This document shows, one piece after another, positions 16,498 through 25,570 of a stretch of 64,000 nucleotides of DNA (positions are counted from its first letter, which is position 1; every line of letters begins with the position of its first letter). A program made the position numbers and the translations under genes. Origin of the DNA: Virgibacillus profundi. GTDB taxonomy: Bacteria > Bacillota > Bacilli > Bacillales > Amphibacillaceae. The DNA is taken from positions 1 to 64,000 of the forward strand of contig NZ_NPOA01000016.1 in the NCBI RefSeq assembly GCF_002287375.1. Direction: 5' to 3'. The notes beneath the pieces were generated by a model. That model made no database searches. It was given only the letters and a program-made list of their open reading frames with translations, and was not told the origin of the DNA.

Positions 16498-17295
16498 TTA
16501 TTTTTCTACCCTGATACTCCCATTATCCGTTTTTAATTTTATCAAATTATCGCCATTTCCAACTACTGTTTCCCAATTGGAATCGCCAAATACTTTAACA
16601 CTGCCATTATCGGTCCTTACGTCAAATATGGCATTTGTTGGTTCCTTCTCCGTTTGAACTTTAATGCTTCCGTTATCGGTTTCAAGCTCAAGTGGTTGGT
16701 CCAGACTTTTGGTTTCCAATGAGATAGCTCCATTACTTGTTTTTCCCGTAATCTCCCCCTCAACTTGAGAAAGTGCTATTTTTCCGTTATCCGTTTTCAC
16801 CTGTACCGTCTCAGCTGTAATATTCTCCATATCTATACGTCCATTTTTTGAGGCTGCCTTGATATCCTTAATATTTAAAGCCTCCGCTTCCAGGCTGCCA
16901 TTATCAATTTCTACAATCAGTGTGTCATACAGCTTTTCAGGTAAATATACAGTTAACGTTAAAGATTCCGTGAAAAACCCAAAGTTAAAAAGCTTATGAT
17001 TCTGATTATCTGTTTGAATGAATAATGTATTTCCATTTTCTTCAACGGACAAATTTTTCTTTTTGTCATTACTTCTGCCTGATAGTTCGATTCTGATTTT
17101 CTGATCTTTTGCAGGAATAATCTCTACTCTTTCATTATTTGATTGAATGTCAATCGCAGTAATATTAGTATCGTCAACCTCCTTTGCCTCTGCAACTGAA
17201 GTTGGTTCGGTGAAATTAAATGTTATAATACTTCCAATTCCCCCGACTAACAGGAAAAGTAAGGCTATCATAACTATTTTCTTAACATTATTCAT
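16498..17295 (-). CDS. DUF4097-family beta-helix protein, membrane anchored
   Basis: 265 aa. Residues about 5-28 form an N-terminal membrane anchor (IVMIALLFLLVGGIGSIITF). The rest is a repeated beta-strand fold with recurring TDNG or DNGS turns (VKTDNGKIALSQ, LETDNGSIKVQT, RTDNGSVKVFG, KTDNGSIRVEK), typical of DUF4097 proteins such as LiaG and YvlB. It is the last gene of a PadR-DUF1700-DUF4097 operon and overlaps the DUF1700 gene by 8 bases. Such operons are linked to envelope stress; the exact role is unknown. Confidence 0.85.
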   Translation of the reverse strand: MNNVKKIVMIALLFLLVGGIGSIITFNFTEPTSVAEAKEVDDTNITAIDIQSNNERVEIIPAKDQKIRIELSGRSNDKKKNLSVEENGNTLFIQTDNQNHKLFNFGFFTESLTLTVYLPEKLYDTLIVEIDNGSLEAEALNIKDIKAASKNGRIDMENITAETVQVKTDNGKIALSQVEGEITGKTSNGAISLETKSLDQPLELETDNGSIKVQTEKEPTNAIFDVRTDNGSVKVFGDSNWETVVGNGDNLIKLKTDNGSIRVEK

Positions 17296-17848
17296 GTTTC
17301 AACCCACCTTTCACAAGCTTTGCATTGTAGTTTAAATAACGAACAAATCCAGTTGTAATAAATCTCGTCACATACAGCATTCCAATTGCAATCAATATGC
17401 CAAGACCAGTAAGTGCAATGGAAAAGAATAAATCAAAAAGTTCAAAGGCCCCGGGATAGATTACAACATTTATTAAAACCAATAATGGTGAAATAATAAA
17501 TGCTAGTCCTGTTATCCATCCGGCTAGAACAACAGAAAGTATTGCTATAAATGGCCCAAGCACAATAACTAAATTGAAAAATCCCAAACCGATAACTGCC
17601 CAGACAGCACGAAAGATATTACCGGCCGAATAATGATCCTCTGCTTTTCCCAGATAGTGTGTTGCTATTAATTCTTTTCCGATTTGATTTGGTGAACCAA
17701 GTGATTTAGAAATTTCCTCTTCTGGTTTCCCCTCACTCTTGCCGATATCAAAATGCTCCTCGAAATCCTGTAAAATATCTTCTTTTTCTTCATCGGACAG
17801 TTTTTTTAAAGAGGCATTTAATTGCTTTAAAAATTGTTCTCTATTCAT
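17288..17848 (-). CDS. DUF1700 (HAAS-domain) membrane protein
   Basis: 186 aa. An N-terminal helical HAAS segment (MNREQFLKQLNASLKKLSDE... DILQDFEEHFDIG, near 1-55) is followed by about four hydrophobic segments between residues 75 and 170. HAAS domains in Bacillales typically pair with PadR regulators encoded just upstream, as here (overlap of 8 bases). It is thought to sense or modulate PadR, but this is inference from conserved gene order. Confidence 0.85.
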   Translation of the reverse strand: MNREQFLKQLNASLKKLSDEEKEDILQDFEEHFDIGKSEGKPEEEISKSLGSPNQIGKELIATHYLGKAEDHYSAGNIFRAVWAVIGLGFFNLVIVLGPFIAILSVVLAGWITGLAFIISPLLVLINVVIYPGAFELFDLFFSIALTGLGILIAIGMLYVTRFITTGFVRYLNYNAKLVKGGLKHE

Positions 17849-18164
17849 TGCCAGTACCCTCCTTTATTAAGTAATTCACACCGCTTGAGAAAATCTGCCA
17901 TTCCGGAATAATCACTCGCAGGTATTCTCTTCCTTTGTCTGTAAGCATATAATATTTTCGTGAAGGCCCTTCTGTGGACTCCTGCAGATATGTCGTAACA
18001 TAATCCTCTTTTTTCAGCCTTCTTAACAGTGGGTATACAGAGCCTTCCGATATGGTAATCTGTTCGGAAATTTTTTGAACAAGCTCGTATCCATATCGAT
18101 CCGTTTTATCCAGTAATGCAAGCACACACAGCTCCAGCGCCCCTTTATTGAATTGTATATTCAA
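17841..18164 (-). CDS. PadR-family transcriptional repressor
   Basis: 107 aa from a TTG at 18162-18164, eight bases after GAAGGTG. The winged-helix fold shows GALELCVLALLDKTDRYGYEL, EGSVYPLLRRLKKEDYV and GPSRKYYMLTDKGREYL, all diagnostic of PadR. It is the first gene of the operon with DUF1700 and DUF4097. Two matching inverted repeats upstream (18209-18278) are candidate operators, implying autorepression relieved by an envelope or drug signal. Confidence 0.9.
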   Translation of the reverse strand: MNIQFNKGALELCVLALLDKTDRYGYELVQKISEQITISEGSVYPLLRRLKKEDYVTTYLQESTEGPSRKYYMLTDKGREYLRVIIPEWQIFSSGVNYLIKEGTGNE

Positions 18165-18208
18165 GACACAATCACCTTCTTCTCCGTTTTTACTATTATA
18201 TAATGAAT

Positions 18209-18278
18209 AGTACTGATTTATACCAAGTACTTTGATATTAACAATATAACATTCAGTACCATTTAATGCAAGGTACTG
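18209..18278 (-). promoter_or_regulatory. Two candidate PadR operators in the operon promoter
   Basis: AGTACT-N11-AGTACT (18209-18231) and CAGTACC-N11-GGTACTG (18254-18278) share the same arms (AGTAC/GTACT) and spacing. On the minus strand a TATAAT-like -10 (TATATAAT near 18199) and a TTGGTA-like -35 overlap the first site. Their placement ahead of padR suggests autoregulation. Confidence 0.65.
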
Positions 18279-18463
18279 TTTCAAAATTAAAACCGTGTTT
18301 ATATACAGCTTTTCCGTTCTCTAATTCGGAACCTTGAAAAAATCAAATTCACCACTTTATAGTTAAGCAACGTGGGACAAGCATTTAAATCCCTGACAAT
18401 ACTTGAAACTTATTTATTTCCCATTCGTATGATAAGGTAGCAAATTTAGGAGGAGGAACCAGG

Positions 18464-18856
18464 ATGAATGCTATTACAAAAAAACGTTTGAAAGCTTATT
18501 TGATTGACGCTGCCATTTCAACTGCTTTAACAGCCGGGGTTGAGTATTTCATGCGAAAAAAAGTAAAGAATGAAGTGGTACATGTTTTAATCATGCCTAC
18601 CGTCGTAATGTGGACACTTGAATATGCTCAATTAAAACAACGTTCTCAAACCATTGGTTATAAAAAAATGGGACTTGCACTTGAAAGTGAGGATCGTTCA
18701 GAACTAACATCTGGTAGAATTATTAAGCGCATGGCTTACCGGGATACATTGAGCACATTGGAGTACCTGAAAAATCGCAAAGCTTTTGAATCCCAGGATG
18801 GGGCAGTACTTCCTCACGACCGCATTTCCGGAACAGTCGTTAAAGAAATTTCTTAA
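18464..18856 (+). CDS. RDD-family membrane protein
   Basis: 130 aa. RLKAYLIDAAISTALTAG (near 8-25) is the RDD motif region and first membrane segment; a second hydrophobic stretch is VVHVLIMPTVVMWTLEYA, followed by QTIGYKKMGLAL, also typical. RDD proteins are small membrane proteins of uncertain transport role. It is divergent from the PadR operon. AGGAGGAGG precedes the ATG, and a terminator follows. Confidence 0.75.
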   Translation: MNAITKKRLKAYLIDAAISTALTAGVEYFMRKKVKNEVVHVLIMPTVVMWTLEYAQLKQRSQTIGYKKMGLALESEDRSELTSGRIIKRMAYRDTLSTLEYLKNRKAFESQDGAVLPHDRISGTVVKEIS

Positions 18857-18871
18857 ACAATTACAGCAGTA

Positions 18872-18910
18872 GAGGCTGTTAGCAAAGATATCCTATCAGC
18901 CTCGATTTTT
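18872..18910 (+). terminator. Terminator of the RDD gene
   Basis: GAGGCTG at 18872-18878 pairs with CAGCCTC at 18897-18903, with GATTTTT after it. Confidence 0.7.
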
Positions 18911-18914
18911 CACT

Positions 18915-19016
18915 CTACCACCGCTTCTCCTTATTCTCCTGTAAATCCCTCGCAGATAATATCGTCCGGTCCTGTTCATACCTTTCCTTTAACAGTAGAA
19001 ACACTTGATTTTCCAT
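18915..19016 (-). CDS. Possible 33-aa peptide
   Basis: ATG at 19014-19016 follows AAGAGGGATATTAA and opens MENQVFLLLKERYEQDRTIL and so on to KRW, an amphipathic charged helix. It stops at 18915. The RBS is acceptable, but there is no family evidence and it could be a remnant. Confidence 0.3.
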   Translation of the reverse strand: MENQVFLLLKERYEQDRTILSARDLQENKEKRW

Positions 19017-19181
19017 TTAATATCCCTCTTCATGCAAGTCATAAAAAGACCCGAACGCTTTATAAAAACAAGTTCTACTATTCCAGTTGGTCCATTGCAT
19101 AACACAAGACTTGAACCTTACGTAAGGTAATGTTTTATAATGAAGTTAACAATAATTAAAATAGTAGAAAGGAAAAATATA

Positions 19182-20027
19182 ATGGAAAATACAATTGTTA
19201 GGACACTAATATTTAATAAACAAGTTCGTTTATTTTTTGTTGATAATACGAAATTGATTAATGAAATTCTTAATCTGAATAAAGAAACAAACAAAGTTCT
19301 AAAACTTACATTAGGTAAAACCTTATCTGTTGTCAGTTTAATTTCCGGTACCCTAAAAGGAGATCAAAGAATAAGTCTTCAACTTACAATGAGTGACCCA
19401 AAATATAAGGTTTTTGCAGATGCAGACGCTAAAGGAAATGTTCGTGGTTATCTAAATGGAGAGTTATTGAAAGCTCCTTTTGATGGATCGCTTGGTAAGC
19501 TGATTGGTCATAAAGGAACAATTCGTATGATAAAAGGCTCGCATATGAATCAGTTTACCGGGATAACCGATATGCCTTATGGAAATATTGCTGATGATAT
19601 TGCCCATTATTTTATTCAGAGTGAGCAAACCCAAACTTATATCGGGGCCAATATACGATTTGGAAATGACAATCAGCTCCTTTTCAGCAATGCTGTGTTT
19701 GCTCAATTACTTCCAGGGGCTCCACCAGGTCTTATTGATGAAGTGAGGCAAGTCTTTAACAAAAATCAGAAGTTATTAAATAATTCTAGCGTGGATAATA
19801 TGGAGGAAAAGTTGAGTAAGTTATTTACGGATGTACATGTAATTGGATATAGTCCTGTTCAATTTTTCTGTGGATGTTCAAAAGAAATGTTCTATGGGAT
19901 GCTTCATTCACTTAGCAAGAACGATTTAAAACAGGCAATTAATAATAAAGAACCTATTGAAACAGGTTGTCAAATCTGTGGAAGAACATATAGCTTTGAA
20001 CAAAGTGAAGTCCAGGAACTTCTGTAA
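19182..20027 (+). CDS. Hsp33-type redox chaperone paralogue
   Basis: 281 aa from the ATG at 19182, behind AAAGGA; an upstream ATG at 19140 lacks an RBS. The Hsp33 fold shows LGKTLSVVSLISGTLKGDQR and LPGAPPGLIDEV. The zinc redox switch at the C-terminus is present: FCGCSKEM (CxC) and CQICGR (CxxC). Hsp33 holds unfolding proteins during oxidative stress when these Cys form disulfides. Sequence is diverged from the usual ftsH-linked hslO, suggesting a second copy. The TipAS-type MerR gene starts 25 bases downstream, so the two are likely cotranscribed. Confidence 0.82.
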   Translation: MENTIVRTLIFNKQVRLFFVDNTKLINEILNLNKETNKVLKLTLGKTLSVVSLISGTLKGDQRISLQLTMSDPKYKVFADADAKGNVRGYLNGELLKAPFDGSLGKLIGHKGTIRMIKGSHMNQFTGITDMPYGNIADDIAHYFIQSEQTQTYIGANIRFGNDNQLLFSNAVFAQLLPGAPPGLIDEVRQVFNKNQKLLNNSSVDNMEEKLSKLFTDVHVIGYSPVQFFCGCSKEMFYGMLHSLSKNDLKQAINNKEPIETGCQICGRTYSFEQSEVQELL

Positions 20028-20052
20028 ACTAATTTTAAGGGATGTGATCGGC

Positions 20053-20775
20053 GTGAAAGAATACTGGAAAGTAGGAGAGCTTGCAACATTAACAGGATTA
20101 ACAATAAGAACCCTGAGATATTATGATCAAATTCATTTGTTTTCGCCATCTGAATTTACAGAATCCGGACACCGTCTTTATACAAAGTCAGATTTAACGA
20201 ATCTACAGCAAATCCTATCTTTAAAACAAATGGGCCTTTCTTTAGATGATATTAAGACGGTCATGATGAATAAAGAAGAAAGCTCTGCTGCAAACATCAT
20301 TGAATCACAAATCGGACGGTTAAAAGGAGATATCCACGTACAGGAAAATTTATTAAACGAATTAGAGATTACCTTGAAAATCATCCGGAGCAAGGAAATA
20401 ATGTCGGTAGAAGAAATAACACAGCTATTGGGAGCAATGAAAATGTACCAGGATAAATATTTTACAAAACTGCAATTAGATAGCATAAGGAATTTTTATA
20501 ATAATTTTGAAGAAGAAGATTTAGAAAATGCAGAGGAAGAGTTTAAGAGGGTTTTAGAAAAAATACGATTGGAAAAGGAAAAAGGCAACCCACCTACAAA
20601 TCGGAATGTGAAATTATTGGCAGAAGAATGGAAAAGGATTCTCCAATCAACCACAGTGAATGATCCAGGCATATGGAAACAGGCTGAAAAATTCCATGCA
20701 GAAAACCCTGGGAATGAGCTGCAATATGGGATGGACGCTGAACTATATAAATATATACAGGAAGCGTTAAAATGA
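20053..20775 (+). CDS. MerR-family regulator with TipAS domain
   Basis: 240 aa from a GTG at 20053-20055, preceded by AAGGGATG. Residues 1-70 form the MerR winged helix (WKVGELATLTGLTIRTLRYY, DQIHLF), followed by a dimerisation coiled coil. Residues about 115-240 match the TipAS antibiotic-sensing domain (MYQDKYFTKLQLDSI... EWKRILQSTTVNDP... AEKFHAENPG). TipA/Mta proteins activate efflux genes on binding drugs. Coupling to an Hsp33 paralogue is unusual. A terminator follows at 20871. Confidence 0.88.
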   Translation: MKEYWKVGELATLTGLTIRTLRYYDQIHLFSPSEFTESGHRLYTKSDLTNLQQILSLKQMGLSLDDIKTVMMNKEESSAANIIESQIGRLKGDIHVQENLLNELEITLKIIRSKEIMSVEEITQLLGAMKMYQDKYFTKLQLDSIRNFYNNFEEEDLENAEEEFKRVLEKIRLEKEKGNPPTNRNVKLLAEEWKRILQSTTVNDPGIWKQAEKFHAENPGNELQYGMDAELYKYIQEALK

Positions 20776-20870
20776 ATTCATTTACGAGGGCAATATTTTA
20801 ATGGGACGGTTCACTTTAGAACTCGCCCCATGTGCAAAACTCAGTATTTTTACTTACAAAGTTAAAGAAC

Positions 20871-20908
20871 ACTCAGGGGGTATTTTACTTTTACCCCTGA
20901 GTATTTTT
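20871..20908 (+). terminator. Terminator after the Hsp33-MerR unit
   Basis: ACTCAGGGGGTA pairs with TACCCCTGAGT around a TTTTACTTT loop, with ATTTTT after it. Confidence 0.85.
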
Positions 20909-20954
20909 AAAGGAAAAAGCTCTTTCCAGCTTATCTACTTCGTTACATAATATC

Positions 20955-21134
20955 TTAGATAATTGAATAATTTTTATGTCCTACAACTGTCTTGTTCCCT
21001 TTAAATTCTAAATCCGTCTTATTTTCAGTTACCTTCACAATCACTGAATTGTCATTGACCTTTTCGACGATACCTTTTATTCCAGAGTTAAATGAGATTT
21101 CATCACCAATTTTTGCATTATTATTGGATTCCAT
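20955..21134 (-). CDS. YkvS/DUF2187 small protein
   Basis: 59 aa from ATG 21132-21134, behind AAGGGAGAG. It reads AKIGDEISFNSGIKGIVEKV then NDNSVIVKVTENKTDL and ends TVVGHKNYSII, a close match in pattern to B. subtilis YkvS (DUF2187), a small SH3-like protein of unknown role. It is too short for most ORF cut-offs but clearly a gene. Confidence 0.88.
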   Translation of the reverse strand: MESNNNAKIGDEISFNSGIKGIVEKVNDNSVIVKVTENKTDLEFKGNKTVVGHKNYSII

Positions 21135-21266
21135 TGTATTCTCTCCCTTAAAAAATATTTTTAGTCTTTTTCTATAATATATTAAAATTCAACAATAATA
21201 AAGGGAGAGAGGTTGTTTTGCACCCTTACTACCTTAACAGGTTGACTGGAAGGGCAAGCCCACTCT

Positions 21267-21686
21267 CTATTCCCCAGTTTCCGCAAAGCGTCTAATCCGC
21301 TCACCAATATCATCACGTACACGCTGGAAAACTGCCCATTTCTCTTCATCTGTTCCTTCTGCTTTTGCCGGGTCGTCAAATCCCCAATGCTCCCGTTTTA
21401 CATGTGGTGGTGTCATTGGACATCTGTCTGCGGCATCTCCACAAAGCGTAACAGCAAGCGCAGCATTATTCAAAATGTCGGTGTCAATAATTTCCGATTC
21501 CTGATCAGAGATATCGACACCGGCCTCATCCATAGCCTTAACTGCATTTGGGTTTAAGCCATGTGCCTCAATCCCTGCACTTTTCACTTCCCAGTTATCC
21601 CCTAAATACTTTTTCGCCCAACCTTCTGCCATTTGGCTTCTGCAGGAATTACCTGTACATAAGAAATAAATCGTTTTTTTAGACAT
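21267..21686 (-). CDS. arsC: Arsenate reductase, thioredoxin-coupled
   Basis: 139 aa. The phosphatase-like loop [15 protein letters not shown] carries the first Cys (CX5R), and [11 protein letters not shown] carries the two resolving Cys, as in S. aureus/B. subtilis ArsC. It reduces As(V) to As(III) using thioredoxin. It is the last gene of arsR-arsB-arsC, 18 bases after arsB, with AAAAGGAGC as RBS. Confidence 0.95.
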   Translation of the reverse strand: MSKKTIYFLCTGNSCRSQMAEGWAKKYLGDNWEVKSAGIEAHGLNPNAVKAMDEAGVDISDQESEIIDTDILNNAALAVTLCGDAADRCPMTPPHVKREHWGFDDPAKAEGTDEEKWAVFQRVRDDIGERIRRFAETGE

Positions 21687-21704
21687 AGTTGTTCATGCTC
21701 CTTT

Positions 21705-23003
21705 TTAAAAAATCATTAATGTTAAATATAATCCTAACAACGTTATAAATAATATAGGAATGGTTAAAACAATCCCTGTCTTAAAGTAGGTCCCCCATGA
21801 GATTTTAACCCCTTTTTGTGATAAAACATGAAGCCATAATAGTGTTGCAAGAGAGCCAATTGGTGTGATCTTTGGACCTAAATCAGACCCAATCACATTG
21901 GCATAAATAAGTGCTTCCCGCATTACTCCGGAAGTATTCGTTTCAGCTATGGCTATGGCATCAATCATTACTGTCGGCATATTATTCATAATCGAAGACA
22001 GAATAGCGGCAATAAAGCCCATCGCTATGGTGGCAATGAATAATCCCTGTTCAGCACTTGCTTGAATTACATCTGCTAGCACATCTGTAAGCCCTGCATT
22101 TCTCAAACCAAATACAACGACATACATTCCAATGGAGAAAAATACGATATTCCATGGTGCCCCTTTAATGACCGCTTTCGTATCAACAGCTTTACTGTTT
22201 CTGGCCATAATTATAAAGAAAATCGCTATAATTCCTGCAACAATCGAAACAGGCAGGTTGATGAACTCACTGATAAAATAGCCAATTAAGAGTACAGCAA
22301 GTACATACCAGGATAGACGAAACATTTTATGATCTCTAATGGCTTCTACTGGTTCCTTTAACTGAGACAAATCGTATTTTCTTGGAATACTTTTTCTAAA
22401 ATAAATTAATAATACAATAATCGTTGCAGCAAGGGAGAAGAAGTTTGGAATAATCATTCGGGAAGCATATTCCACAAACCCAATCTCAAAGAAATCTGCA
22501 GATACAATGTTAACCAGGTTACTTACGACTAACGGCAATGATGTTGTATCAGCGATAAATCCACTTGCCATAATGAACGGAAACACCATTTTTTCCTGAA
22601 AATTCAAGTTGCGGACCATTGCCAATACAATCGGGGTCAGGATCAATGCAGCGCCGTCATTTGCGAAAAAGGCAGCAACAATTGCGCCTAACAAACTGAC
22701 GTAGACAAACATTTTTATCCCATCCCCATTTGCAGCTCTGGCCATATGGAGCGCAGCCCATTCAAACAGCCCAATCTCGTCCAATATTAATGATATAAGT
22801 ATAATGGCAACAAATGCCAATGTAGCATTCCACACAATCCCGGTAACTTCGATCACATCATTAAATCCGACTACGCCTACGAGTAAAGCAAGGATAGCTC
22901 CACCACATGCGGACCACCCTATCGATAATCCTTTGGGCTGCCAAATAACCAAAACCAATGTCCCCAAAAAGATTAACAATGCTATAATTACTGATGATGA
23001 CAA
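21705..23003 (-). CDS. arsB: Arsenite efflux permease
   Basis: 432 aa, about twelve hydrophobic segments, matching ArsB (the 429-aa staphylococcal type). Visible family segments include [18 protein letters not shown] and [16 protein letters not shown] and [20 protein letters not shown]. It exports As(III) formed by ArsC. It is central in the ars operon; ATTGGAGGGA precedes the start. Confidence 0.95.
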   Translation of the reverse strand: MSSSVIIALLIFLGTLVLVIWQPKGLSIGWSACGGAILALLVGVVGFNDVIEVTGIVWNATLAFVAIILISLILDEIGLFEWAALHMARAANGDGIKMFVYVSLLGAIVAAFFANDGAALILTPIVLAMVRNLNFQEKMVFPFIMASGFIADTTSLPLVVSNLVNIVSADFFEIGFVEYASRMIIPNFFSLAATIIVLLIYFRKSIPRKYDLSQLKEPVEAIRDHKMFRLSWYVLAVLLIGYFISEFINLPVSIVAGIIAIFFIIMARNSKAVDTKAVIKGAPWNIVFFSIGMYVVVFGLRNAGLTDVLADVIQASAEQGLFIATIAMGFIAAILSSIMNNMPTVMIDAIAIAETNTSGVMREALIYANVIGSDLGPKITPIGSLATLLWLHVLSQKGVKISWGTYFKTGIVLTIPILFITLLGLYLTLMIF

Positions 23004-23019
23004 AACACTATCCCTCCAA

Positions 23020-23364
23020 TTAACAGCATGTAATTCGATTGCCTTTTTCTTCTAATTCTCTTAATTTATAATCCTGGTCAGGTAGTTGATTAAGGACCTG
23101 CAGGGTAAATGGATAATGTTCATTATTTTTATTTATTGAGTAAAAAATCCATTGTCCTCTTCGCTCTTCCTTCACCAATCCAACATCTTTTAATTTCCGA
23201 AGGTGCTGACTGATGGATGGTTGACTTACTTTAAAAATCTCAACAAACTCACAAACACAACAATCATGATTATCCAGTATTTTCACCATAGTTAAACGGG
23301 TTTTATCCCCCAGTAACTTCAAAATCATTGCAGCTCTATCCAAATCAATTGCTGTTTTCAGCAT
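23020..23364 (-). CDS. arsR: ArsR-family repressor of the ars operon
   Basis: 114 aa winged helix. The arsenite-binding Cys pair is in [13 protein letters not shown] (near 32-44), followed by recognition helix [18 protein letters not shown]. An extra CC ends the protein. As(III) binding would release it from the promoter at about 23385-23420. First gene of arsRBC; AAAAGGGGTG precedes the ATG. Confidence 0.93.
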   Translation of the reverse strand: MLKTAIDLDRAAMILKLLGDKTRLTMVKILDNHDCCVCEFVEIFKVSQPSISQHLRKLKDVGLVKEERRGQWIFYSINKNNEHYPFTLQVLNQLPDQDYKLRELEEKGNRITCC

Positions 23365-23379
23365 ACGAAAAACACCCCT

Positions 23380-23420
23380 TTTCTATACGCGTATTAGTAT
23401 ATAACAATTTGCTTATATAT
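23380..23420 (-). promoter_or_regulatory. ars promoter/operator region
   Basis: The minus strand has TTGTTATATACTAATACGCG, containing a palindromic ATACGCGTAT (23385-23394) within overlapping TATAC/GTATA repeats. Such repeats over the -10 are the usual ArsR site. The exact operator is inferred. Confidence 0.5.
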
Positions 23421-23476
23421 ACAATAGAAAAAAGGATACATTATAAGAAAGTGTATCCTTCAATAACTGAATCGAT

Positions 23477-23962
23477 TTATTTAAAGACTTCCCACTCATT
23501 ATAGATTTCTGCATCCACTCCTAATTCATTGGTTCTTAACCATTCAAAAGCTTTTAGAACCAATGGTGAAGCATTATCCAGGTTCGCATCTTTTTCCGAA
23601 ATCCATAATGCTCCAAGAGAGTCTTGTCCCTCAAATTGTTTCGGAACACTTAGCTTTCCACCAATCTTTCTAACATAGTAATACACTGCTATATGATGCA
23701 CATCTGTATAATCTTTCCACAACCAAGGTAATTTAAAATCAATGACTCCAATATTTTTTTCGATTTCAATCTTAATTCCCGTTTCTTCAAGAAATTCTCT
23801 ATTCATTGCATCAGACAAAGTTTCGCCTTCCTCAAGACTACCACCTGGTAAGTCATAACGATTTATATATGGTCCACTATTTTTATTGATGACTAAGAGT
23901 TTTCCTTCTTTCTCATAAATTCCATATACACCGAAAGCTCTATGGTATCTTCTATTATGCAT
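23477..23962 (-). CDS. NUDIX hydrolase
   Basis: 161 aa. The Nudix box is complete: GGSLEEGETLSDAMNREF then LEETGI (near 41-63), matching GX5EX7REUXEEXGU. It hydrolyses a nucleoside diphosphate linked to another group; the substrate cannot be told. GAAGGGAAGA lies upstream of the ATG. A lone gene between ars and the MFS pump. Confidence 0.88.
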   Translation of the reverse strand: MHNRRYHRAFGVYGIYEKEGKLLVINKNSGPYINRYDLPGGSLEEGETLSDAMNREFLEETGIKIEIEKNIGVIDFKLPWLWKDYTDVHHIAVYYYVRKIGGKLSVPKQFEGQDSLGALWISEKDANLDNASPLVLKAFEWLRTNELGVDAEIYNEWEVFK

Positions 23963-24129
23963 TATAAAATCTTCCCTTCAAAACCTATTCTTTCTAAAGT
24001 ATGCTGCTCTCAGCCCAGACCGTGATTTTCAATAAGAGAAGGCTGCTGTTTGAAAGCAACCCCTTTAGTACGTTGAAGTGTTAAGACGAATTTTGCTGTC
24101 ACCCAAAAGCTTGGTGACAACCAAGTTTT

Positions 24130-25536
24130 CTAACGGATAACCTGATTTTGTGTTTTGCTTTCCCGAATCAAAAATGATAAGCAAACTGCTATGAAGGAAA
24201 GTACACTCATAACAATAAATGCGAAAGTCGTTCCCCAATACGTGGCAACTTCATAAGAAGCATCCATACGACTTGTTGTAAGGCTAATAATGGTTGTTAA
24301 AACAATGACACCCAAACTCATTCCGAATTGGCGTACGGTGTTTACAATCGCAGATCCGTGCGAGATGTCAGATGTTTCCAGAGCATTAACACTGACGGTT
24401 ACAAGTGGCATTAAAGTCAGACCAAACCCTAACATAAAGATGCAAAAATAACCCATAATAAAGTAGGGTGAAGCCTCCATACTTGTCGTGCTTAACAAAA
24501 TCGTAGAAAGTAATATCAGAGAGAATCCTATAATTGAAATACGCCTTCCCCCATATTTATCATATAAATTCCCTGAAATGATTGTCATGATAGATAATAG
24601 AATTGTCCCCGGTACTAATAAGAAACCCGAAAGAAATGCACTGGTACCCAAAACATCCTGTGCATACATAGGCAATATGGTTTCCGCAGACAACAAGAGC
24701 ATCATATTTATGAATATAAGTATCATAGAAAGAAGAAACGTGTTCACTTTAAAAAGACGTAAATTTAAAACTGGAAGTTCCAAATGTAGTTGTCTTCTAA
24801 TAAATAAAGTCAGCGTCAATGCCCCAAAAATAATTGGTACAATTACACTCCAATGCATAAAATCCACGACACTTATATTACTCAATCCCAAAATAATACT
24901 AGTAAAACCAGTGCCGGATAAAAATATCGATAACATATCTAATTTTGATGACTGTTGCTCCGTGACATTTTTCATGAAAAAGCATGCTAAGATAAATACA
25001 ATAAGTACCAATAACAACAAAATCCAGTGCAGAGCCCGCCAATCTAGCAGGTCTATAACAATACCAGAAACGGAAGGAGCCGAAGCAGGTGCAACATTTA
25101 CAACAGCTCCCAGTAAGCCCATGGCGAACCCTCTTTTTTCATATGGAAAAACTGCGAGTAAAATGATTTGAACTAACGGAAGCATGATTCCCGCACCAAC
25201 TGCCATAACAATTCTCGATAAAATCAATGTAATAAAATCAGGTGCTATTGTACCTATAACTGTTCCAATAACCAAAAAAATCAAAGAGAAAATAACCAAG
25301 GTCCTGGATGAAAAGGTATTGGATAAATAGCCAGTCATTGGAATAAAAACAATGGTCGTCAACAGAAACGCCGTTGTTAACCATTGGACCTGCGTTGCAT
25401 TGACATTGAATTCTTCCATAATTGTTGGATATGCTGTAATTAATAAAAACTGACTAAAAGTAAAAAGGAATGTCGATGCCAATACGATGGCTATAACACC
25501 CTTATGTGGTATCTTCGACGACTGTTCTTTTCCCAT
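24130..25536 (-). CDS. DHA2-type MFS drug exporter (EmrB/LmrB-like)
   Basis: 468 aa with about 14 hydrophobic segments. Motifs of the DHA2 family are present: TAYPTIMEEFNVNATQVQWL after TM1, LSRIVMAVGAGIMLPLVQII, and GAVVNVAPASAPSVSGIVID (motif C like). It probably exports lipophilic or lincosamide-type drugs by proton antiport. It follows the tetR gene by 34 bases on the same strand, so the two are likely one operon. AGAGGAGG precedes the ATG. Confidence 0.88.
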   Translation of the reverse strand: MGKEQSSKIPHKGVIAIVLASTFLFTFSQFLLITAYPTIMEEFNVNATQVQWLTTAFLLTTIVFIPMTGYLSNTFSSRTLVIFSLIFLVIGTVIGTIAPDFITLILSRIVMAVGAGIMLPLVQIILLAVFPYEKRGFAMGLLGAVVNVAPASAPSVSGIVIDLLDWRALHWILLLLVLIVFILACFFMKNVTEQQSSKLDMLSIFLSGTGFTSIILGLSNISVVDFMHWSVIVPIIFGALTLTLFIRRQLHLELPVLNLRLFKVNTFLLSMILIFINMMLLLSAETILPMYAQDVLGTSAFLSGFLLVPGTILLSIMTIISGNLYDKYGGRRISIIGFSLILLSTILLSTTSMEASPYFIMGYFCIFMLGFGLTLMPLVTVSVNALETSDISHGSAIVNTVRQFGMSLGVIVLTTIISLTTSRMDASYEVATYWGTTFAFIVMSVLSFIAVCLSFLIRESKTQNQVIR

Positions 25537-25570
25537 ACAAATTGATAACCTCCTCTTCTATTCAATCATG

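Noticed and set aside
24488-25171. 227-codon plus-strand ORF
   Set aside because: Lies wholly antisense to the MFS pump, whose reading has clear membrane segments and motifs.
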